From an uncultured Bacteroidales bacterium (GTDB lineage: Bacteria; Bacteroidota; Bacteroidia; Bacteroidales; F082): a DNA stretch of 35,637 nucleotides. The DNA lies in the NCBI GenBank assembly GCA_946610645.1, contig CAMOCK010000217.1:1-35637 (forward strand), written 5' to 3'. Both the position numbers and the translations under genes were made by a program. The notes beneath the pieces were generated by a model. That model made no database searches. It saw nothing but the letters and a program-made list of their open reading frames with translations, and was not told the origin of the DNA. This document shows, one piece after another, positions 10,218 to 19,390 of the stretch. The stretch's first letter is position 1; each line of letters opens with the position of its first letter.

Positions 10218-11089
10218 ACAGATTAGCGATTCTTATCGGCTGTTTGTTGCTACTTCAAGGTTGCGACTTCTTCGAAAAGAAATCGAAAGAGGTGGTAGTG
10301 GCCGAGTGTTACGGCAAGTACCTCTATGCCTCCGACTTGAAAGGGATTGTGCCTGAAAACACGGCCACTTTGGATAGCATACAACGCATAAACTCCTACA
10401 TAGACTCGTGGATTCATCGACAAGTGATGCTCCATCAAGCCGAGACCAACTTGAGCACCGATGAACTCAACATGGAAAAACAACTGGAGGAATACCGCAA
10501 CTCGCTCGTACTCTATGCCTACGAAACACAACTCATCAAGCAGAAACTCGACACCGTCGTCGGAGACGACGAAATCACCGAGTTTTACGAGCAAAACAAG
10601 GAAGATTTCCAACTGCGCACCACGATGGTCAGGGTGGCCTACGTCATACTGAAAGGCGACTGCAAGCAAAAAGCGGCTTTTGAGAAGCTGATGAACGACC
10701 CGGACACGCTGATGTTGCAACACCTCGACGTGTTGGCCATGTACTATGCCGAAAAGAGTTTCCTCGACGTGGACCAATGGATTCGCCTGGACGAACTGAC
10801 GAACATCATCCCCATAGAGATTCTCAACGTCGAGAAATTCTTGAAGAAAAACAAGTACGTCCGACTTGATTCCGACGATTATGTCTATATGGTGCGTTTT
10901 GAAGACTACCTGCTGGAAAAAAGCATTTCGCCCCTCGAGATGCAATATGCCAATATACGCAGCGTTATCCTTACGCACCGCAAAAAGGCTCTCCTCGATC
11001 GCATGAGGGAAGCCGTTTATGAAAAAGCGAAAAAAGACCATGCGTTCGAAAAATACATGGGAACGCCAGTCATTGAAAGCAACAATTAA
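10214..11089 (+). CDS. SurA-like lipoprotein with degenerate parvulin region
   Basis: Lipobox LLLLQGC. SurA N-terminal-like helical region. Overlaps the upstream stop (ATGA) and lies between two PPIase genes. Confidence 0.75.
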   Translation: MNRLAILIGCLLLLQGCDFFEKKSKEVVVAECYGKYLYASDLKGIVPENTATLDSIQRINSYIDSWIHRQVMLHQAETNLSTDELNMEKQLEEYRNSLVLYAYETQLIKQKLDTVVGDDEITEFYEQNKEDFQLRTTMVRVAYVILKGDCKQKAAFEKLMNDPDTLMLQHLDVLAMYYAEKSFLDVDQWIRLDELTNIIPIEILNVEKFLKKNKYVRLDSDDYVYMVRFEDYLLEKSISPLEMQYANIRSVILTHRKKALLDRMREAVYEKAKKDHAFEKYMGTPVIESNN

Positions 11090-11101
11090 ACAAGATGAAA
11101 A

Positions 11102-12484
11102 ATGAAACGTAATTATTTGGTTATAAGTGCTTTGCTTCTTGCTCTCCCGATGTTTGCACAGAACCGTCAGCCCCAAGTGATCGACAAGGTGGTGGCAGTG
11201 GTCGGCAAAAACATCATTCTGCAATCGGATGTGGAAAACCAGTACATCCAGATGCGGCTTCAAGGTGGCGCTTCGGGCACTGGCCAATCCATGCGATGCG
11301 AGATCCTGGAAGAGCTCCTGCTTCAGAAACTGATGCTCAACCAAGCGGAAATGGATAGCGTGACCGTGACCGACGAGCGAGTGGAAGCCGAACTCGACAG
11401 CAAGATACGCTACTTCATCGCCCGTATCGGGTCGCAAGAAAAACTGGAAGAATATTTCAACAAAACCATCACCGAAATCAAGGATGAGGTGCGCCGCGCC
11501 GCCAAAGACCAATTGCTTCAAGAAGAAGTGCAGAGGAAAATCATGGAAAACGTGGTGGTGACACCCAACGAAGTGAAACGGCTTTACCGCGACTTGCCAC
11601 AAGACAGCATCCCGATGGTGGAACCACAATACGAAATCGTGCAAATCGTGAAAAGGCCTCCTGTCAGCATCGACGAGAAATTGCAGGTGAAAGACCGGCT
11701 CTACCAAATCCGCAAGCGTATCCTCGAGGGCGAAAGCTCTTTCTCGACAATGGCAGTGCTCTATTCCGAAGACCCAGGTTCGGCCTCGAAAGGGGGCGAG
11801 TTGGGCTTGACAGGCAAAGGCGAGTGGGCTTCGGAGTTTGAGGCAGTGGCCTTCAATCTCCGTGATGGCGAAATCTCCGACGTGGTGGAAACAGAGTTCG
11901 GATTCCACATCATCCAACTCATAGAAAAACGCGACAACATGGTCAATTGCCGACACATTTTGCTCAAGACTAAAGTCTCTATCGAAGCCCTCGAAAAAGC
12001 TCGAAACGAGCTGGATTCGGTGGCTCAGCTTATACGAAACGGCGACTTGAGCTTTGAACAGGCTTGCCTGAAAGTCAGCGACGACGATTCTAAAAGCAAC
12101 GGCGGATACATCACCAATATGGCCACTGGAGCCAAACGTCTGAGCACCAGAGAAATGCAGGAACTTGAGTCCTATTTTCCCGAATACAAGAACTTAGGAT
12201 TCGTCATCACCCGCCTGGACGAAGACGAGGTAAGCGACCCATTGCCCATGACGACCAACGAGAACAAAGACGCATTCCGTATCGTGATGGTGAAGAAAAG
12301 AATAGACGCACACAAGGCCAACCTCAAAGACGACTACAATCTCATCCAAGGATGGGCCTTGAACAAGAAGAAACAGCAAACCATCGTCAAATGGGTGGCC
12401 AGCAAGGCAGGAAAGGCTTTCATCCGCATCGACGAAAACTTTGCCGACTGCAACTTTTATTACAATTGGAACATTCAAAAATGA
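11102..12484 (+). CDS. surA: SurA-type periplasmic peptidyl-prolyl isomerase
   Basis: Signal peptide; IDKVVAVVGKNIILQSDVE SurA N-domain; parvulin motif GGELGLTGKGEWASEFEAVAFNLRDGEISDVVETEFGFHIIQL; second parvulin-like region CRHILLKTKVS. Confidence 0.9.
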   Translation: MKRNYLVISALLLALPMFAQNRQPQVIDKVVAVVGKNIILQSDVENQYIQMRLQGGASGTGQSMRCEILEELLLQKLMLNQAEMDSVTVTDERVEAELDSKIRYFIARIGSQEKLEEYFNKTITEIKDEVRRAAKDQLLQEEVQRKIMENVVVTPNEVKRLYRDLPQDSIPMVEPQYEIVQIVKRPPVSIDEKLQVKDRLYQIRKRILEGESSFSTMAVLYSEDPGSASKGGELGLTGKGEWASEFEAVAFNLRDGEISDVVETEFGFHIIQLIEKRDNMVNCRHILLKTKVSIEALEKARNELDSVAQLIRNGDLSFEQACLKVSDDDSKSNGGYITNMATGAKRLSTREMQELESYFPEYKNLGFVITRLDEDEVSDPLPMTTNENKDAFRIVMVKKRIDAHKANLKDDYNLIQGWALNKKKQQTIVKWVASKAGKAFIRIDENFADCNFYYNWNIQK

Positions 12485-13449
12485 CAAATTTGTATAACTC
12501 CGACATCGACGGCGCCAAGGCCTTAGTCGAGAAATATGAGACACTCCGCGATGAGACCGCCAAGGTCATCGTGGGACAAAATGACATTATCCACGACACG
12601 ATCCTTTCAGTTTTTTGTCAAGGCCATGTGCTTCTGGTTGGCGTTCCGGGTTTGGCCAAAACACTGTTGGTGAACACTATAGGAAAGGCCTTGGGCCTGA
12701 CGTTCAGCCGCATACAGTTCACTCCCGACCTGATGCCTTCCGACATCGTTGGCACCGAGATCTTGGACGAGTCGCGACAATTCAAGTTCATCAAGGGACC
12801 GGTTTTCGCCAACATCGTCCTTGCCGACGAAATCAACCGCACGCCTCCCAAAACGCAAGCCGCATTGCTTGAGGCCATGCAGGAAAAGCGTATCACCGTT
12901 TCGGGAAAGACCTATAAGTTGCAGGAACCGTTTTTTGTGCTGGCCACGCAAAACCCTATTGAGCAGGAAGGCACCTATCCATTGCCGGAAGCCCAACTTG
13001 ACCGCTTCATGTTCAATCTCATGCTCGACTATCCTACCTATGAGGAGGAAATAGACATCGTGAAGAATACGACAGTGGGTAAGGAAGTGGAAGTGAATGC
13101 CGTTCTCTCTCCAGAGGAAATCATTTATTTCCAGCAACTTGTGCGTCGTGTGCCCGTGCCCGACAACGTTTATGAATACGCAGTGAACCTGGTCGCAAAA
13201 ACCCGGCCTCACACCGAGAAAGCCCACGAATGGACCAACCGCTACCTCAGTTGGGGTGCCGGCCCGCGTGCATCGCAATACTTGGTTATCGGTGCCAAAG
13301 CCAATGCCTTGCTGTCAGGCAAGTATTCTCCCGACATCGAAGATGTGCAACGCGTGGCTGTCCCGATTCTGCGTCACCGTATCATCCGTAATTATACGGC
13401 TGAGGCGGAAGGCGTTGGTATCGAGACGATTATCAAGGCATTACAATAA
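12481..13449 (+). CDS. MoxR-family AAA ATPase
   Basis: GVPGLAKTLLVNTIGKALGL Walker A, LADEINRTPPKTQAALLEAMQE, ATQNPIEQEGTYPLPEAQLDRFMF. Start chosen at 12481 (ATGA overlap with the surA stop) rather than the ORF-track start at 12352. Confidence 0.93.
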   Translation: MTNLYNSDIDGAKALVEKYETLRDETAKVIVGQNDIIHDTILSVFCQGHVLLVGVPGLAKTLLVNTIGKALGLTFSRIQFTPDLMPSDIVGTEILDESRQFKFIKGPVFANIVLADEINRTPPKTQAALLEAMQEKRITVSGKTYKLQEPFFVLATQNPIEQEGTYPLPEAQLDRFMFNLMLDYPTYEEEIDIVKNTTVGKEVEVNAVLSPEEIIYFQQLVRRVPVPDNVYEYAVNLVAKTRPHTEKAHEWTNRYLSWGAGPRASQYLVIGAKANALLSGKYSPDIEDVQRVAVPILRHRIIRNYTAEAEGVGIETIIKALQ

Positions 13450-13475
13450 GAGCGACCCCTTTCGCGAGTCGCTCT
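13449..13475. terminator. Hairpin between convergent genes (AGAGCGAC/GTCGCTCT)
   Basis: 8-bp perfect stem 13449-13456/13468-13475 between the MoxR gene (+) and the HerA-like gene (-); weak T-tract. Confidence 0.45.
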
Positions 13476-13496
13476 CTTGAAGACTTTTCGACCAAC

Positions 13497-15020
13497 TTAT
13501 CTTTTCTTGAAAATGCCGCCCAAAATCGAGCGGACAATTTGGTTGCCGAGGTTGCGGCCTATGGTCGAGGCCGTTGTGTTGAGCGTCTTTTCGAGCGCTT
13601 TGGCTCCCGCCGATTTCTTTTTCCTCGTGGTCGTCGATCTTGAAGATGTCGTTCTCGCCCATTCTTTCTCCTTGGCTTCCTTGGCCTTGCGCTTTTCTTC
13701 CTCTTCGGCTTCTTTCTGGAGGCGTTTTTCCTCTTGCTTTTGCTGCTCGACGAGCATCTCGTAGGCGCTCTCGCGGTCGAAGCTCTTGTCATACACGCCG
13801 TAGATGCGCGATTTGCGAATCAATTCGCTGCGCTGGTCGTCGGTGATGGCCCCGATTTGGCTGAGCGGGAAGAGGATCTTGGCGCGTTCCACGATGCAAG
13901 GGGCACCTTTTTCGTCCAAGAAGGAGACCAAGGCTTCGCCCGTGCCGAGTTCTAGGATAGCGGCTTCGGTATTGAAGTTGGCGTTGGCGCGGAAGGTTTG
14001 CGCGGCGGCTTTCACGGCCTTTTGCTCTTTGGGAGTGTAGGCGCGAAGCCCGTGCAAAACGCGGTTGCCCAATTGCCCGGCTATGGCTTCAGGAATGTCG
14101 TCGGGGCTTTGGGGGACGAAATAGACGCCCACGCCCTTCGAGCGCACGAGGCGGATGACCTGCTCAATCTTATCGACCAAGGCTTTCGAGGTATCCTTGA
14201 AGAGCATGTGAGCCTCGTCGAAGAAGAAGATGAGCTTGGGCAGGGGCAGGTCGCCGACTTCGGGCAATTGGGTGTAGAGTTCGCTCAACAGCCACAGCAG
14301 GAATGTGGAATAAAGCTTCGGGTTGAGCATCAGCTTGTCGGCGGCCAACACGTTCATCACGCCGCGTCCGCCCTCAGTTTGGAGGAAGTCGAACACGTTG
14401 AACGAAGGCTCGCCGAAGAAGAGGTCGGCGCCCTCGGCTTCCAAGGCCAGCAGCGCGCGTTGGATGGCACCCACGCTCACCGAGGTGATGGTGCCGTAGG
14501 TGGTGGTGAACTCTTTGGCGTTCTTGGCCACATAGTCGAGCATGAGGCGCAAGTCCTTCATGTCGATCAGGAGCAAGCCACGGTCGTCGGCAATCTTGAA
14601 GACGATGTTGAGGATGCCGGTCTGGGTCTCGTTGAGGCAGAGCAGGCGCGACAGCAGTTGCGGCCCCATGTCGGAGATGGTGGCGCGAAGTGGATGGCCT
14701 TGCTCGCCATAAACGTCGAAGAAGCGCGTCGGGCACCCGTGGAAATTCGGGTTCTCGATGCCGAACTCCGGACAGCGTTTCTCGATGAAACCGCTCATCT
14801 TTCCGGCTTGGCTGATTCCCGAAAGGTCGCCTTTCATGTCGGCCATGAAGCAGGGCACGCCCGCCTGACTGAAGGTTTCGGCCAACACTTGCAGGGTGAC
14901 GGTCTTACCCGTTCCCGTGGCTCCGGCAATCAAGCCGTGGCGGGTGGCCATTTTACCAACCATATAAATCGGTCCGTTGTCGCAATGCGCGATGTAGAGT
15001 TGTTGGTTTTCTGTGTACAT
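13497..15020 (-). CDS. HerA/YjgR-like ATPase (DUF853 family)
   Basis: ATGTGKTVTLQVLAETFSQAGVPCFMADMKGDLSG; FFFDEAHMLFKD; FVPQSPDDIPEAIAGQLGNRVLHGLRAYTPKEQKAVKAAA; charged C-terminal tail. Confidence 0.9.
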   Translation of the reverse strand: MYTENQQLYIAHCDNGPIYMVGKMATRHGLIAGATGTGKTVTLQVLAETFSQAGVPCFMADMKGDLSGISQAGKMSGFIEKRCPEFGIENPNFHGCPTRFFDVYGEQGHPLRATISDMGPQLLSRLLCLNETQTGILNIVFKIADDRGLLLIDMKDLRLMLDYVAKNAKEFTTTYGTITSVSVGAIQRALLALEAEGADLFFGEPSFNVFDFLQTEGGRGVMNVLAADKLMLNPKLYSTFLLWLLSELYTQLPEVGDLPLPKLIFFFDEAHMLFKDTSKALVDKIEQVIRLVRSKGVGVYFVPQSPDDIPEAIAGQLGNRVLHGLRAYTPKEQKAVKAAAQTFRANANFNTEAAILELGTGEALVSFLDEKGAPCIVERAKILFPLSQIGAITDDQRSELIRKSRIYGVYDKSFDRESAYEMLVEQQKQEEKRLQKEAEEEEKRKAKEAKEKEWARTTSSRSTTTRKKKSAGAKALEKTLNTTASTIGRNLGNQIVRSILGGIFKKR

Positions 15021-15059
15021 ATTGTTTAATTTAAAATTTCAGGTTTCAAAGTTCAAGAT

Positions 15060-15743
15060 TTAAGGGTTTATCTTGAATCGGATGTATTTGATGGTCAAAC
15101 CTTGGTCGAGCCACATCTGTTCGTAGAAGGTGCGGATGGTCTTCACTTCGAGGTTGTCGTCGTTTGCGTAGAGGTCATCAGTGGCATAAAGCAGCGGAAG
15201 CCCCTGTTTCTCGATCACTTCATGCAATGTAAACTCATACATGATGGGGCTGTCGGTCTTGAGGTTGAGGATGCCGTCTGTTCGGACGATTTTGCGGTAA
15301 CGCTCCAAGAATGCCGATGAAGTGAGGCGGTGCCTCGCGTTGCGTGCGCCTTCTCCTGGATGCGGGTCAGGGAAGGTGACCCAGATTTCGGACACTTCGT
15401 CTTTGGCAAAGAAATGTTCGATCTGGTCGATGCGGGCACGCAGGAAAGCCACGTTTTTCAGGCCTTCCTCGTTGCTTTGCTTCAGTCCGCGCCAGATGCG
15501 CGCGCCTTTGATATCGACACCTATATAATTAATGTCGCGATGCGCGCGAGCCAAGCCCACGGTATATTCGCCCTTGCCGCAGCCCAGTTCGAGCACGATG
15601 GGATTGTTGTTGTGGAAAAACGCCTCGTGCCACTTGCCTTGCAGCGGAAAACCCTCGTTCATAATGCGCTCGTAGCTGTATTCGAACAAGTTAGGGAAGG
15701 TCTTGTTCTCCGCGAAACGTTCTAATTTGTTCTTTTTTGACAT
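15060..15743 (-). CDS. trmB: tRNA (guanine-N7-)-methyltransferase
   Basis: VLELGCGKGEYTVGLARAHRDINYIGVDIKGARIWRGLKQS; WVTFPDPHPGEGARNARHRLTSSAFLERY. Confidence 0.93.
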   Translation of the reverse strand: MSKKNKLERFAENKTFPNLFEYSYERIMNEGFPLQGKWHEAFFHNNNPIVLELGCGKGEYTVGLARAHRDINYIGVDIKGARIWRGLKQSNEEGLKNVAFLRARIDQIEHFFAKDEVSEIWVTFPDPHPGEGARNARHRLTSSAFLERYRKIVRTDGILNLKTDSPIMYEFTLHEVIEKQGLPLLYATDDLYANDDNLEVKTIRTFYEQMWLDQGLTIKYIRFKINP

Positions 15744-15754
15744 AGTTCATACAG

Positions 15755-16804
15755 TTATTTCAATATCCACGCCTTGTTGTCGCCTTTGGTCCTGATTTCG
15801 CGCAGTGCGGTCGTGGCTTCCTCGTCAGTGGCATAACGCCCGAAGGCCACAAACCACTTGCTGCCGCGTTTCTCCACGAAGGCTTGACTATATCCTTTGT
15901 CTTTCAATGTGTTAGCCATACGTTGCGCGTTCTCTTCTTGCGCAAAACATCCAGCGATAATACGAATCTTTGCTTCGGGTTCCGCTGGCTCAGATGCTTG
16001 CACAACCTCAACTTTCTGTTCCTCTTCAGGAGCCATGCTTGTTGTGTCTATGGCTTTTGTTGTCGTGTCAAGTGGTTGGTTCTCAGTTTTTTCTACTTCC
16101 CATGTCTTGACAAAGCTTGGGTATGTGACGGTCCAAGGCTCGATTTCGACGGGTTTTTCCGTGTGCGCTTTTTTAAGGTTGAGATCGACAATCTTGAAGT
16201 AGTGCAAAGCGTATCCGATTCCGGCCAGAACCAGCAGGGCCAACAAAACCCAAAGCCATGCATGGTGCTTGTCATGGCGTTCATCATCCTCATGAACAGC
16301 TTTTTCATCGACGGTCATCCGCGTGTTCTTGTCTTTATGCTGCTGCTCGATTTCCGACTTGATTTCGGCTTTCGATTTTGATTGCATGATAGGGGTAGGG
16401 GTGAAGTCGCACAATCCGAAGGCATCGGCGTTGTAATTGACATGCTCGTCTTGTTGGAAATTAATGTCGTTGTGCCAATCGAAAGAAAGCGTTCCGATCC
16501 GATTCAACGTCACCTTTTTGCCTGCTTTCATGCTGTTGAAGCAGTCTGAGACAAACATTACCAAAAGGCGTCGCGCTTCGTCTTCAGGTATGTTGTTCTT
16601 TTCTGCCATATAATTGGTTACCAAATCGTTGTCCTCGCGCATTTTGTTGTTGAATTCGATTTGGCAGGATGGCATTGTGAAATAATTGGCCACGGGATTG
16701 ACCTGTGCCGAAACTGGCTTTTTGACGAAAGCACCCAAGCCCGGCACCACAACGGTGTCGCGAACGAACAAAAGGTCTGATATGGCTTCAGCAATAGAAA
16801 TCAT
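15755..16804 (-). CDS. HU-CCDC81-like, single TM and SPOR domain protein
   Basis: N-terminal HU-like region (VVVPGLGAFVKKP...VTLNRIGTLSFD); TM HAWLWVLLALLVLAGIGYALHYF; C-terminal SPOR (RIIAGCFAQEENAQRMANTLKDKGYSQAFVEKRGSKWFVAFGRYATDEEA). Confidence 0.85.
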   Translation of the reverse strand: MISIAEAISDLLFVRDTVVVPGLGAFVKKPVSAQVNPVANYFTMPSCQIEFNNKMREDNDLVTNYMAEKNNIPEDEARRLLVMFVSDCFNSMKAGKKVTLNRIGTLSFDWHNDINFQQDEHVNYNADAFGLCDFTPTPIMQSKSKAEIKSEIEQQHKDKNTRMTVDEKAVHEDDERHDKHHAWLWVLLALLVLAGIGYALHYFKIVDLNLKKAHTEKPVEIEPWTVTYPSFVKTWEVEKTENQPLDTTTKAIDTTSMAPEEEQKVEVVQASEPAEPEAKIRIIAGCFAQEENAQRMANTLKDKGYSQAFVEKRGSKWFVAFGRYATDEEATTALREIRTKGDNKAWILK

Positions 16805-17565
16805 GGCTGCTTGATCATTTGTTTTTGAGCGAATCGCTCGGCCTTTTCAATATCATTCGGAATGTCAATCGACACGTTCTCGCTTTGTGTGATGCCTATG
16901 CGTATGCGCAACCCGTTTTCGAGCCATCGCAGTTGTTCCAGCGATTCGGATAATTCCAGTGTTGTGGGGGGCATTCCGGCGATTTGGCGCAGCGTTTCGG
17001 CTTTGTAGGCATAGATCCCTATGTGCTTGTAAAACACACCTTTATACATCCATTCCTTGGTGTCGATATTGCGCATGAATGGAATCGGGTTGCGACTGAA
17101 ATACAGCGCATTGCCGTTTTTGTCCATTACCACTTTCACCGAGTTGGGACTGAAAAGCTCTTCTTCGTCTTCGATGCGTTTGGCCAAAGAAGCCAAACAA
17201 GTGTCGTCGCGGGCAATCAATTCAATGACTTGGTTGATTTGCTGGGGGTCGATGAATGGCTCGTCGCCTTGTATGTTTACTACGGCATCGTGTTGTCTTT
17301 CAAGTAAATCCAAAGCTTCTCGGCAACGGTCGGTGCCGCTTCGATGGTTGGGGTCGGTGAGTACATACAGCCCGCCGAAATCCATCACCGCGTCGGCAAT
17401 GCGCACATCGTCGGTGGCAACAACAAGGGTGTCAATTCGCGACTTCAAAGCTTGTTCGTAGACGTGTTGAATCATCGGCTTCCCTTTGATCAAGGCCAGA
17501 GGCTTGCCAGGGAAGCGTGTTGAATTGTAACGGGCTGGTATGATTCCTACTATGCTCATATTCAA
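16801..17565 (-). CDS. kdsB: 3-deoxy-manno-octulosonate cytidylyltransferase (CMP-KDO synthetase)
   Basis: GIIPARYNSTRFPGKPLALIKGKPMIQHVYEQA; NIQGDEPFIDPQQI; EQLRWLENGLRIRIGIT. Confidence 0.97.
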   Translation of the reverse strand: MNMSIVGIIPARYNSTRFPGKPLALIKGKPMIQHVYEQALKSRIDTLVVATDDVRIADAVMDFGGLYVLTDPNHRSGTDRCREALDLLERQHDAVVNIQGDEPFIDPQQINQVIELIARDDTCLASLAKRIEDEEELFSPNSVKVVMDKNGNALYFSRNPIPFMRNIDTKEWMYKGVFYKHIGIYAYKAETLRQIAGMPPTTLELSESLEQLRWLENGLRIRIGITQSENVSIDIPNDIEKAERFAQKQMIKQP

Positions 17566-18173
17566 AACAATCCGTTGAGCGAACCTTCGATGCGGTCCAC
17601 GATGGTGCCGAGGTCTTCAGGCTTCTCAAGGTCGATGTTGTCGGTGTCGATGATGAGCAATTTGCCGTCGGTATAGTTTTTGATCCATTTTTCGTAGCGC
17701 TCGTTGAGGTTGGTCAGATAGCTGATGCTGATGGATTGCTCAAACTCGCGGTTGCGCTTGGCAATGTGGCGGATTAAGGTTGGCACCGAGGCGCGTAGGT
17801 AGATCAGCAGGTCGGGTGGTTGGAGAAACTTGGTCATCAGTTCGAACAGCGACTTGTAGTTCTCGAAGTCACGGGTCTCCATCAGGCCCATAGAGTAGAG
17901 GTTGGCCGCAAAAATGTTGGCATCCTCGTAAATCGTCCGGTCTTGGATGACATCCTTGCCGCTGTTGCGAATGTCCATCACTTGGCGGAAACGGCTGTTG
18001 AGGAAGAAGATCTGGATGTTGAACGACCAGCGTTGCATGTCTTCATAGAAACTATCCAGATAAGGGTTGTGCTCAACTTCCTCATAATGAGGCATCCAAT
18101 TGAAGTGTTTGGCCAGAAGACCCGTGAGCGTGGTCTTCCCCGACCCGATATTTCCGGCAATTGCAATGTGCAT
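17562..18173 (-). CDS. Deoxynucleoside kinase
   Basis: MHIAIAGNIGSGKTTLTGLLAKHF; EEVEHNPYLDSFYEDMQRWSFNIQIFFLNSRF; DRTIYEDANIFA. Start moved to the internal Met at 18173 because it directly precedes the P-loop strand. Confidence 0.92.
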   Translation of the reverse strand: MHIAIAGNIGSGKTTLTGLLAKHFNWMPHYEEVEHNPYLDSFYEDMQRWSFNIQIFFLNSRFRQVMDIRNSGKDVIQDRTIYEDANIFAANLYSMGLMETRDFENYKSLFELMTKFLQPPDLLIYLRASVPTLIRHIAKRNREFEQSISISYLTNLNERYEKWIKNYTDGKLLIIDTDNIDLEKPEDLGTIVDRIEGSLNGLF

Positions 18174-18276
18174 GTCTTGTGGTTTTTGCTTTGTGAATAA
18201 TGGGGCTAAATTAAGCAAAAGTCGGCAAAACGGTTGAAAAATTTTGCATAAAAATGAAATCTTGTTGTAAATCAGT

Positions 18277-19356
18277 TTATTTCGGTGCTTTCTTCAATAG
18301 GTAAATCCCGATGATGCAGAAGATGAAGTTGGGAATCCAGGCGGCGAGGGCGGGAGAGAGGCCGCCGGCAATGGCAAACGACTTGGAAACTTGCATGAAA
18401 AGGATGTAGGAGAAGGCAATGGTGATGCCGATGCCGAGGTGCATCCCGATGCCGCCGCGCACTTTGCGGCTCGACAAGGCTGCGCCAATCAACGTGAGGA
18501 TGAGGATGGCAGCGGGCGAGGCCATGCGTTGGTGCATCTCCACCTGATAGGCCTTGATGCCATCGGCGCCTCGCGCTTGCAGCCCTTGTATGTGGTCGCG
18601 AAGCTCGAAGAAATTCATCTCCTCGAAGTCTTCCTTCATGATGTATAGGTCGGTGGGACGAAGGTTCAAGACGGTGTCCAAGTTGCGGCCCAACTCTATC
18701 CTTTCCTCCTCATCCCCGATGTTGCGTATGGCATAAGGGTCGATGAGCCAGCGGTTGCTCTCAACCGTGTCATGAAAAATGACGTCCGACATAAGCTTGT
18801 ATTTCAATTCGCTGCCTTCGTATTTCTCCCACGCAAACTTGTAGCCGTATTGTTTTGTGATGTTGTAGGCTTCCACATACACGAACTCATCCTTGCCGAT
18901 TTGGATATGCACGTTGCGCCCCGCGCTCTGGCTCAAGCGTTCCATGTATTCGTCCTTGAATATGCGCCTGATTTCGTTGGTTTGCGGAATCAGGAAGTTG
19001 CCAAGATAGAGCGACAATACTGCCAAGGTGATGGCAGCCAGCATATAGGGGTAGAGCATACGCCAAAAACTGACGCCGCTGCTCAAAATGGCGATGATTT
19101 CGGAATGCCCGGCCATCTTGGAAGTGAAAAACACAACCGCGATGAAGGTGAAAAGATAGATGTAAAGGTTGATGTAATAAGGTATCGAGGTGATGTAATA
19201 GTCCACCAGCACGCGCTGCCATGGTGCGTTATGCTTCACGAAACTGTCGATGTTCTCCGAAAGGTCGAAGATGATGACGATCAAGATCAGCATCGAGATG
19301 GCGAAGAAAAACGTTCCGATGAACTTCTTGAATATATATAGGTCTATCTTCTTCAT
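18277..19356 (-). CDS. LptF/LptG-family permease (YjgP/YjgQ)
   Basis: MKKIDLYIFKKFIGTFFFAISMLILIVIIFDLSENIDSFV; C-terminal TMs with LSSRKVRGGIGMHLGIGI. Confidence 0.92.
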   Translation of the reverse strand: MKKIDLYIFKKFIGTFFFAISMLILIVIIFDLSENIDSFVKHNAPWQRVLVDYYITSIPYYINLYIYLFTFIAVVFFTSKMAGHSEIIAILSSGVSFWRMLYPYMLAAITLAVLSLYLGNFLIPQTNEIRRIFKDEYMERLSQSAGRNVHIQIGKDEFVYVEAYNITKQYGYKFAWEKYEGSELKYKLMSDVIFHDTVESNRWLIDPYAIRNIGDEEERIELGRNLDTVLNLRPTDLYIMKEDFEEMNFFELRDHIQGLQARGADGIKAYQVEMHQRMASPAAILILTLIGAALSSRKVRGGIGMHLGIGITIAFSYILFMQVSKSFAIAGGLSPALAAWIPNFIFCIIGIYLLKKAPK

Positions 19357-19390
19357 TCAGTGTTGTTTTTTTTGCTTCGTGAAGCGTGAA

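Noticed and set aside
10250-11956. 568-aa minus-strand ORF across the lipoprotein and surA genes
   Set aside because: Antisense shadow of two well-supported coding genes; Phe/His-rich with no domain motif and no plausible promoter or RBS noticed.
12352-12480. Upstream extension of the MoxR ORF
   Set aside because: Overlaps the surA coding region out of frame; the ATG at 12481 with ATGA coupling is far more plausible.
13998-15029. 343-aa plus-strand ORF opposite the HerA-like gene
   Set aside because: Antisense to a clear ATPase with Walker motifs; the translation is repetitive in His/Glu/Gln/Leu as expected for a shadow ORF.
15021-15059. A/T-rich stretch (TTTAATTTAAAATTTCAGGTTTCAAAGTTCAAGATTTAAGGG) as a possible degenerate repeat or regulatory site
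   Set aside because: Too short and low-complexity to support a specific call.
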